Shown: positions 47,593 through 56,378 of the stretch, in pieces | Layout: every line of letters begins with the position of its first letter | How positions within the stretch are numbered: position 1 is the first letter of the stretch | Source: Piezodorus guildinii | Lineage: Eukaryota; Arthropoda; Insecta; Hemiptera; Pentatomidae | Assembly: GCA_023052935.1 (NCBI GenBank) | Contig: CM041292.1 | Span: 145,700,439-145,764,438 of the forward strand | Direction of reading: 5' to 3' | Length of the DNA: 64,000 bases | Translations under genes and position numbers: made by a program | The notes under the pieces: generated by a model | Databases searched by the model: none | The model's input: only the letters and a program-made list of their open reading frames with translations | What the model was told of the DNA's origin: nothing

Positions 47593-47826
47593 AACTAAGA
47601 GCTATAAAATCCAAAAGCTGGATTTTAAGTTGATCCTAAAATTAAACTGGTCGGTATAAATCATTACCCTAAAAAAGAAAAAGATATGTGAAATTCTCCA
47701 AGGCAACACGATAAAAGCAATGTAAGACGAACTCGTTACATTTGTGAAAAATGTGGAGAGCTAGTATGTCCAGAATGCATGAATTCATTTCATTCATGAA
47801 TTACTACTAGTGTTTAGCGACATTAC
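47593..47826 (+). pseudogene. piggyBac-type transposase C-terminal remnant
   Basis: At 47640-47820 one frame reads LVGINHYP, then a stop, then a stretch ending RRTRYICEKCGELVCPEC and MNSFHS before TGA. The CxxC...CxxC...FH pattern at the very end of a protein is that of the cysteine-rich finger of piggyBac transposases, and GxHxP-type sequence precedes it in that family. The in-frame TGA falls where the family has a zinc-binding Cys. The LINE inserted just upstream. Only the last 60 or so codons are recognisable. Confidence 0.45.
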
Positions 47827-48465
47827 CTAGTTCTTTTTAATCGTTAATCCTGAATGTCTTATAGTTGCAGAGATGGTACGAAATATACGTCTTGGTTCCT
47901 AACACCCTGTCCAAACAAACCTACTTATTCTTTGCCTATAATCTTTAAATATTCCTTATTCAGAATCAGACTTTAAAGTACTATAAAGGGGATGGTTCCT
48001 AGCATTTATGATGTGCTATAACCATACGGCTGACTTACATATTATATTGTATTATATATTGCTGTAAATTTCATCAGTTTTTAAATATCCATCAAGAACT
48101 ATTTAATTGAAATCACGCTATTATTTGTTAGCATTCATCATTTTGGTGCTCCTCTTCTATCAAAGGTTGGAAATCAGCATGGCATTATGATGTCTGTTGT
48201 TGGCGGCTCAGGGTAGTTCCTCGCAACTGCAGTCCAACTAGTTCATTCCCGGCCTTCCTCCCCACCTCTTGTCCCGTTTAATATGCCCTGTATCATTTCA
48301 TATTTCTTATGATATTGTAATGTAAATACTACGTTTGCCATATGATCATCTGTTATTTGTCAACTCGCCTGTTGGTGGACTAGAGAAATATCTTTATAAA
48401 TTTCTCTCCTTTCATAAAATGCTCAAAATATTGCAAGTTTCTTGATTTAATGTTTTTCATCAATT
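47827..48465. other. AT-rich non-coding DNA
   Basis: Nothing recognised. Confidence 0.45.
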
Positions 48466-48836
48466 GAGACGTTGATTTCCAAAAGGTACTATATCCATTC
48501 TAGGGTATTTTACTGGAAGCGCGAAAATCTCTCATTACTATATTATTAAACTAGCTAATTTGGGTCTTTTTGCCTTGAAATTTAGAATTTTTTTCTACTA
48601 TAATAATGGCATCATATTAAAGTTATAAAATGATTTTTTTTAGAATGATTTGGAACGAAAATAAATGCGTAATTAATACTTTTAGAAAATGACCGCATTT
48701 TTAAGGACTTGAGAATTCATTATAAAACATCAAATAGAATATTTAGATAAAACTAAATGATGAGAATACAAATATGTAAAAAATCTATTTCGTAAAAAAT
48801 GTCCTTTAGTACCTTTTGGAAATCAACGTCTCAATT
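48466..48836. mobile_element. MITE with 25-bp terminal inverted repeats
   Basis: The left end gagacgttgatttccaaaag followed by gtact is matched in inverse at 48807-48832 (agtac then cttttggaaatcaacgtctc). AATT stands on both sides, either as a 4-bp target duplication or as the last bases of the repeat. The 370-bp element has an AT-rich non-coding core. No second copy was noticed in the window. Confidence 0.75.
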
Positions 48837-48974
48837 CTTGATATCTCTCCATTCTTTTTAATACTTGGACATCTTATCTACCTAGGGTATGTTTTGTATC
48901 CTGTGGTAGCATCACATCTCAAATGCTTTGATCTTCAAGACATCAGCTTGCTTCATCCATCCCATGCATTAAAG
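48837..48974. other. Short unrecognised spacer
   Basis: No feature seen between the MITE and the family A copy. Confidence 0.4.
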
Positions 48975-49800
48975 TAAAAAATCTGGTGCGAACAACACAC
49001 GGCTTTCACTTACCTCCGTTGTTAAAATTGATTAATAAATTGTCAAATACAGTTAGAGATAAAAATATAATACAAAATATTATTATCATTATTATATTAT
49101 CATCTAAAATAATCATTTAGTTTTATGGGCTTTTCATCACTCTTTATTAACATTTACTTGCTTGAGAATAAGATAATATTGTTTCTTAAATCTTTAGCTT
49201 TCTAACGGTACATTATACATGTATATAAGTGTTCTTATATTCAAAAACAAAAAATTGCATTAAAAAATATTTTTGCTGTTTTCTCCTTTAGTTGGATATC
49301 GAATTCATTCATTCAATGATAAGATATGAGCTGATATAGCGAAGAGGTATTTTTTTTTCTTTTAAATATCGGAATTTAAGCCCTTTCAGACTATTTCAAT
49401 CAGAATGTCAGAACCTACCTGATATTAAAGCCCGTCCAATTTTACATCGATAAAGCGAGTTTAATCAAAATCGTTAGAGCCATATTTGAGAAAATCGTAA
49501 ATAGGTGCAAAATGCATTGTATAAAGTGGCTCTTCTGGTTAACGTATTTTGATGAAAAAGTTGCAGTAACGTCTCGGGCGTATAGTTATATTAAATATGA
49601 AATTTCAGTTATATAGGACTTATCGTTTTCACGCTGGACTTACCACACCCGGACACAGATCTTTCTGCGGGATTTGGTCATTTGGACTTAGGAGACCCTA
49701 AAACGTGTATTTCCGTTGAAAACTGGAATTTGAATATTTTCACGATCTCAATACTTTCCCTTACCATATATTTCATATATAGGTTAGTGAAAGTGTAAAG
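48975..49800 (-). repeat. MITE-like family A, near-complete copy
   Basis: Runs from aaaatctggtgcgaacaaca with ctttcacttacctcc to catatataggttagtgaaagtg. The ctttcacttacct / aggttagtgaaag pair is a short imperfect inverted repeat near the two ends. It holds every internal block seen in other copies, without an insertion. The 77-codon frame at 49678-49911 crosses its edge and is not a gene. Confidence 0.7.
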
Positions 49801-50474
49801 CCGTAATATCTCTACATTCTGAATCTCAATTCCAATGATAGATTTCTGTAGGTGAAATGTTTTCTTCTTGATAAAGACCATTTCAATTCTAAATTTTATT
49901 TTATTTGGCATGTCTTCATCCCTGTTAATCCACGTTATTAATCACTTTATCGTTACGTAAAAAGTTCTGAAGGAGGATTATTATTTATACCTTGGAAATA
50001 TCTAAGCTTAATCTTACACTTCTGGATAAGGCCTGAGCAACCGGTAGAATGTACACCATGTACTTATACCCAATCCTCTAAAAAGCAAGCTTTTGGTAAC
50101 AATATTGGAGAAGTGGAGTGAAACCCTGACACTAGATATAACATTTACCCGAGAATAGGGTTACCAAAGCCAGCCAGCGGAGCGTTAAGGCTACAAAAGA
50201 CCCGCCGGACAAAAACAGCCTTAATACTATCTTTATATCTACTGCCGCCTTTATCCCCCGAAATACCTGCCCTCGCCCACCGTTCTTACCCTTCTTTCCC
50301 TTTCAATTTCCCTCCCTCTGAGGGTAACTGTCAGCCATCAAAATACCAAGGTTTATTTTTTACAACTCACCTTTTGAGGGTTGACTTTTATTTAGTGGTA
50401 AATCTAAGGATTATGTTTGGATCTTACACTGGTTTGAACGGATTGGTAGCCTGCATCGTAATCTGTTCTTTTTT
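49801..50474. other. Unrecognised DNA with a GC-richer stretch
   Basis: 50020-50340 is GC-richer (acaaaagacccgccggac and neighbours) but shows no domain or repeat partner here. Confidence 0.4.
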
Positions 50475-51440
50475 ATTTTTGGTTCATTATTTTTAATAAC
50501 GAACCTTTGTAATCGTCCAAAAAAAAAAAAAAAGAAAGAAATTATAGCCTCTCAAAATTGAGTTTAAAAAATCTGATTGTCCGCCGTCACCGAAACTAGT
50601 GGACCAATTTTTATGCAATTTGACACGAAATTATCAGGGACGATGATTCTGAACATCTGGACGATGATATCAACCGATTAGTTTTAAGATGGTTTCCGAT
50701 TAAAAATTATTTAATTCAATAACTCAGTTGTTGAAGATATAGAAATTCTTGTAGATCTTTCTTTTTTAATTGAAATTTTACCCATTTATACGCCCATAAC
50801 TTAGTGATTTTTAAAGAGAGATTTAGGATAAGGACAAAAAAAGATAAAAGGATAAAAGAAAAAATTTAAATTTTATATATAAATAAATACGCTCATAACT
50901 CAGTTATTTTTGACGTTAGAGAAAAGTATATACAGAATTTTTAGAATCAGTAAAGGGCAATAAACAAAATTACAAATAAATAAAAAATATCTATATGTAT
51001 ATTTAAGTAACAAATTATAATATATGTAATTCCACCGAAAATCTATAGCTATTATTGAAGATAGAGAAAAATCGAAAATATTTTCGAGATTAAGACAAAG
51101 TGACGAACAAAGAGCAAAAAAAAATTAATAATTATAAAAATCATCTTTTTATGGTCAAGCCACAACTTATAAGAGAAGTAATTCCCTGAAAAACTCTATT
51201 ATTATTGATGATAAAGTTAAAATGTAAGGTGTTCTGGGATTAGGAAGTTTTATTTGAATTATTTGAAGAAAGATCTAAAGAAAAGAAAACTAAATAGTAA
51301 CGCTGTCGTGTATAAATGCTTTTGGTTTATTATTTTCAATAATCAACCTTTGTAATCGACCAAAAAAAAAAAAAAAATTCCCTCCCCTCTCAAAAATTTG
51401 AGAGGTTACGTTTCAAGATTGGTAGAATCCGAATAACGTA
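50475..51440 (-). repeat. Interspersed repeat family B, copy 2 (two modules)
   Basis: The module start ttatttttaataacgaacct.ttgtaatcg plus an A tract appears at 50485-50535 and again at 51325-51380, followed each time by ctctcaaaa..tgag. Internal sequence (aattccaccgaaaatc, ggtcaagccacaactta, aaggtgttctgggatt) is the inverse of 63690-63900. Confidence 0.6.
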
Positions 51441-52139
51441 AAAAAATCCGTTCTTCCTAATTAATAATTAAATACTAAACATTTAAATAAAAAGGGAGAG
51501 TTAATAAAATAAGAGCTTTATTCTAATATTGGTATTTGAAAATAATAAATCATTGTGTAATAATTTGTTTTTCTGATCTTACTTGTTCATAAAAAAAAAA
51601 AAAATAATAATTAGACTAAAAGGCACTTTTTTCTACTTTTAGTAACCTTTTTGCGATAGGGCATCTGTGCTTATACCAGCTTTGCGTGACCACATAAACC
51701 CGATTCACCTTACTAAATGATATCACCTGGTCAAAGGAGAAGCTGCGTAGCCAGTTCCATCTATTTTACATTTTATTCAACGTTGACTGGTGGCGTAACA
51801 AACCGTAAAGGAGATCCTGGCCTCCAAATGGACCGGCCATTAAGATAAATCTAACTCTTTCAGCGGCACAACATTTATATCAGTTGAAAGCAAATGGACA
51901 AACTGATAAGAATCTTATTCTCTACTTTAGTCCCGAACTCAGGTTTACGAATAAAAATGATCCTGTTACAATCAAGTCTAGAGCAGGAATATATATCAAT
52001 TGATCAAACATTTAGTAAATAGAATTAAATCGTACTAATAATGTAGAATTTTAAATTTATAAAATTCACTAGAGATGTTTTTTATTTTAATCACATTTAT
52101 TTATTTCATCAACTACTTGTCGAAATAACATCAAACACA

Positions 52140-52140
<1 letters not shown>
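51441..52140. other. AT-rich DNA with one mixed stretch
   Basis: 51650-51870 is less AT-rich but no family is recognised. Confidence 0.4.

Positions 52141-52141
<1 letters not shown>

Positions 52142-52203
<62 letters not shown>
52142..52203 (+). repeat. (TA)n microsatellite
   Basis: About 30 TA repeats, uninterrupted after the first few bases. Confidence 0.95.
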
Positions 52204-52208
<5 letters not shown>

Positions 52209-52289
52209 TTTATTTTTTTAATTCAATCCGTAACTATATTACAATAATGTAATAAGCATCTATTGATTAATTCTTCTAAACAAATTTTT

Positions 52290-52590
52290 ACAATGTTATC
52301 TTGAGACAACTCTTCAGGGCTTTTCCCCATCTTCAGGACTCATTCCTTATACATTATATTATTTTGTTTTTTTATTATGCCTTCCCATACTACATTATAT
52401 TGTAGGATTTCTGATAATTGTTCACTAAAAATTTTCTTATTTTCTTCATATTGTTGTAACCATTTCCCTTATAAAAATCCATATTAGTTTTTCCTGAAGA
52501 AACATACATTACATAAAATTTATTTTAAACAATTTTATTTTGAATATACGTTTCGGAGCTTTTCTCGAATTTCAGGACACACTTTCAACA
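52290..52590 (-). ncRNA. Pair of hammerhead-like motifs (Penelope-like remnant)
   Basis: On the minus strand two motifs sit about 240 bp apart. One is CCTGAAGATGGGGAAAAGCCC then TGAAGA (52300-52340). The other is CCTGAAATTCGAGAAAAGCTC then CGAAACGTA (52548-52577). Each has a CUGA core, a three-base GC stem closed by an A-rich loop, and a GAA(A)C core. Tandem spacing suits the repeated termini of Penelope-like elements. Core bases are partly lost, and no RT is present. Confidence 0.35.
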
Positions 52591-52759
52591 AACCGTGGTT
52601 TCTTATATCTTGCAAAATGGTATCCATTTTTTTTGAAATTTTGTCCAAGATAAATAAACAATGTAATTTAAACACATAACATATGTTTTGACCCCTAAAT
52701 AGAAAATATGAAAACAATTAGAAGACGTTGTAGGGTACAATTATCAGAACTCCTACCAT

Positions 52760-52862
52760 ATTTTTTAATTTATTTATTCGGATTATTACAATTTGTCACA
52801 ATGGACAATCAATGGCTACAGGATCACATTCATACAATCCTACAATATAATGTTGAGGAAAT
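52760..52862 (-). mobile_element. Short LINE 3' end (inverted)
   Basis: ttatttattcggattattac and aatttgtcacaatggacaat, then atcacattcatacaatccta, are the inverse of the LINE tail at 47470-47560. This is a roughly 100-bp 5'-truncated insertion. Target duplication not established. Confidence 0.7.
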
Positions 52863-53542
52863 AAGAGAAAGCTAGGAAACGTAGGCTCAAAAAAAAATTA
52901 TCATAAAATAAATTTCAGAGAAGAATTAACAATCATTTTATTAATTATGAGTATATGTTTCTCCCGAAAAAAAATAAGTTAAGCTGAGAAAAAATCATGT
53001 ATCGCATTCCACAGATTTTCTGTATATTTATTACTCTTTTTCATGATTAGTCTCGGTCTTTCCGAGGGTTAGTTTGCAGCTCCATCAATATACAGAAATA
53101 TAATAAGCTTAATGATGCTCCTTTTTCTCTATAAAATAAAGCAATGCCGGTTTTTCAACAAAATGCGTGTCTAGAAAAATAATCGAATAATTTATTTATT
53201 TTATTAAATAAATAAAGGGCTGGGTATCATTTATGATATAAGTATAGAAACGTGATATACAGGGCTTTTTGATTATGAGAATAGAAGAGTAATCTACTAG
53301 GATGCCGGAGACGCCAACACCCGGGCCTGATATAGCCACAGATCACCCAACGATATTGGCTATTTCACTCAGCTAACCCTATTCTCCTCTTCCTCCAATT
53401 TTATCTTATAACTTCAATCTATATGCTAATATTCTACCTTATACGCTTTATAGAGTTTACAAGATTTTTTAGTATACATTATCAAAAAGTTCGAAGTTAA
53501 ATAATTATAATATTTTTAAAAATATAATTTTTTCAAACCTAC

Positions 53543-53546
<4 letters not shown>
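52863..53546. other. AT-rich non-coding DNA
   Basis: Nothing recognised. Confidence 0.45.

Positions 53547-53610
<64 letters not shown>
53547..53610 (+). repeat. (TA)n microsatellite at the left edge of foldback copy 2
   Basis: About 30 TA repeats ending 18 bases before the left arm begins. A second (TA)n lies at the right edge (55897-55931 and 61293-61316). Confidence 0.95.
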
Positions 53611-53614
<4 letters not shown>

Positions 53615-53628
53615 TGTATACTTTATTT

Positions 53629-55894
53629 GATACTTTAATTTTAATACATTTGCGACACAAGGTCTGGTAGTCGGATTAGCGGGATTCGTTTTATTTTAGT
53701 TTTATAATCGCGGGCGAAAATATTATCAATAGAGGTTTATTTTAACTTTTTCGTATTTATTGGATAGTAGGCTCAGCAGATGCGTTCCCAAAGGTTCGTT
53801 ACCGATTATAATATTAATTTTAATCGCGCTCGCTCAAATATGGGTTTATTATAACTTTTTCGTATTTATTGGATACAAGGCTCAGTAGCTGCGTTCCCAA
53901 AGGTTCGTTACGGATTACACTATTAATTTTAATCGCGCTCGCTCAAATATGGGTTTATTATAACTTTTTCGTATTTACTGGATACAAGGCTCAGTAGCTG
54001 CGTTCCCAAAGGTTCTTTACGGATTACACTATTAATTTTAATCGCGCTCGCTCAAATATGGTTTTACTATGACTTTTTCGTATTTATTGGATGCAAGGCT
54101 CAGTAGCTGCGTTCCCAAAGGTTCGTTACCGATTACACTATTAATTTTAATCGCGCTCCCTCAAATATCGGTTTATTATAACTTTTTCGTATTTATTGGA
54201 TACTAGGCTCAGTAGCTGCGTTCCCAAGGGTTCGTTACCGATTACACTATTAATTTTAATCGCGCTCGCTCAAATATGGGTTTATTATTACTTTTTCATA
54301 TTTATTGGATACTAGGCACAGTAGCTGCGTTACGGGGGGTTCTTTCCCGACCAGTCTATTAATTATTCGTGCGTTCACTCAAATATGGGTTTATTATAAC
54401 TTTTTCGTATTTATTGGATACTAGGCTCAGTTGCTGCGTTACGGGGGGTTCTTTCCCGACCATTCTATTAATTATTCTTACGCTCGCTCAAATATGGGTT
54501 TATTATAACTTTTTCGTTTTTATTCACTATTAGGCTCAGTTGATGCGTTGTGGGGGTTGCTATCCCAATTATTGAATTTATTATACGTGCTCTTGCTCAA
54601 GAAGAGGTTTATTTTAACTTGTTTGTATTTACTGCATACTAGGCTCAGTCGCTGCGTAACCAAGTACTCGTTACAGAATATACTATTAATTTTAATTGCG
54701 GTAACTCAAGTAGAGGTTTATCAAATAAGAATGTACTTATAAAATCGTTCTTTTTAGCTGATTATTATCAAACTCCAAAATATTAACCAAAAAGATAACT
54801 TACTATCCTGAAAAAAAGGATAAGCGGTAACCCAATACATGAAAAGTTACAAAAAACACAAAATAAACATAAATTAGACCAACTGACCAAAAATACATTA
54901 ACACATTCACTAACAAAACTCCCGAAACACAAATACAGAAATTAGCATAGAAAAGAAACACGAATTTATAATAAACCCATAATTGAGCGAGCGCGATAAC
55001 AATTAATAGTGTAATCGGTAACGAACCTTGGGAAAGGCAGCTACTAAGCCTAGTATCCAATAAATACGAAAAAGTCATAATAAACCCATATTTGAGCGAG
55101 CGCGATTAAAATTAATAGTGTAGTCGGTAACGAACCTTTGGGAACGCAGCTACTGAGCCTTGTATCCAATAAATACGAAAAAGTCATAATAAAACCATAT
55201 TTGAGCGAGCGCGATTAAAATTAATAGTGTAGTCGGTAACGAACCTTTGGGAACGCAGCTACTGAGCCTTGTATCCAATAAATACGAAAAAGTTATAATA
55301 AACCCATATTTGAGCGAGCGCTATTGAAATTAATAGTGTAGTCGGTAACGAACCTTTGGGAACGCAGCTACTGAACCTTGTATCCAATAAATACGAAAAA
55401 GTTATAATAAACCCATATTTGAGCGAGCGCGATTAAAATAAATAGTATAATCGGTAACGAACCTTTGGGAACGCATCTGCTGAGCCTACTATCCAATAAA
55501 TACGAAAAAGTTAAAATAAACCTCTATTGATAATATTTTCGCCCGCGATTATAAAACTAAAATAAAACGAATCCCGCTAATCCGACTACCAGACCTTGTA
55601 TCGCAAATGTATTAAAATTAAAGTATCGGTTATACTTATTATTATATTCGTGACTAATTATATGTAGAAAGGGCCCTGGGAACATTTAACAAGCCACAAG
55701 GGTTAAAAACACAAGGTGTAATTAAAATAACCATTAAAACATAAAATCATGTTAATTTGATTTTTATTATTTTATTGAAATCGAAAAAGGTTGAATTTGA
55801 AATGGAAAAGGTTGAATTTGACTTGGAAAAGGTTGAATTTGACTTGGAAAAGGTTGAATTTGATTTGGAAAAGGTTGAATTTGACTTGGAAATG

Positions 55895-55895
<1 letters not shown>
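53629..55895. mobile_element. Foldback-type element with 109-bp units, copy 2
   Basis: The left arm 53629-54720 and right arm 54960-55627 are inverted copies built from 109-bp tandem units (gctcgctcaaatatgggttt ... ttcccaaaggttcgttac). There are about nine units on the left and five on the right, around a spacer of about 235 bp. The arms share outer ends ggtctggtagtcgg / ccgactaccagacc. A 270-bp right-hand tail with a 21-bp minisatellite is not mirrored on the left but is shared with copy 1 at 1-475. No transposase frame is present. Confidence 0.8.
55780..55893 (+). repeat. 21-bp minisatellite (5 units)
   Basis: As at 367-457 but with one extra unit, in the frame of a 67-codon ORF (55757-55960) that runs into the (TA)n tract. 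It is part of the foldback tail. Function as a protein is unlikely. Confidence 0.85.
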
Positions 55896-55931
<36 letters not shown>

Positions 55932-55932
<1 letters not shown>

Positions 55933-56112
55933 CTTATGCGTTGTCCGAAATATGAATTAAAAAAAATAAAGAAAGGGGCATAAACAACACGCTTGATGGC
56001 TATTCAAACACTAACTTTATTTGGTTTTCTAATCCTCTATATATACATTTCTATTGTTTACAAGAGGTGGTTTGGAATTAAGGCTGATAGTCTACCTTAT
56101 CAGTCCTTAACT
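55932..56112 (-). repeat. 3' LTR of the gypsy element
   Basis: 181 bp; on the plus strand acttatgcgttgtccgaaat to cagtccttaact. Same length as the other LTR. Confidence 0.9.
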
Positions 56113-56124
56113 CCCCCCCACCAG
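56113..56124 (-). promoter_or_regulatory. Polypurine tract
   Basis: On the coding strand tggtggggggg directly precedes the 3' LTR. This is the expected primer site for plus-strand DNA synthesis. Confidence 0.75.
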
Positions 56125-56378
56125 TTTACGAACAATCCTCGTAAACTATATACAAAACAAAAGTTATGGAAATCCTCCATGAGATAAAATAAAACAATTT
56201 GACAAGACATACAAAAAAAAATGACAAAACTCAGAAATAAAATAACACCTGCAAATAGAATACAATAGATAAAAAAGAACAACACTTCCTGCAACCTGAA
56301 CACCGCATAAAAAAAAACTGACAACTTCACAATAACAAAAAAACAAAAAATACAAAAAGCTGAGGACACTCCAGCGTC

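Noticed and set aside
54803..55078. 91-codon hydrophobic minus-strand ORF in the foldback centre, suggestive of a membrane protein
   Set aside because: Its hydrophobicity follows from AT-rich codons and part of it reads through the 109-bp repeat; no matching frame in the copy at 1-475 can be tested because that part is outside the window.
56113..56378. Possible env gene between integrase and the 3' LTR
   Set aside because: Only about 265 bp of A-rich sequence remain; the short hydrophobic frames there are composition effects and far too short for an envelope protein.
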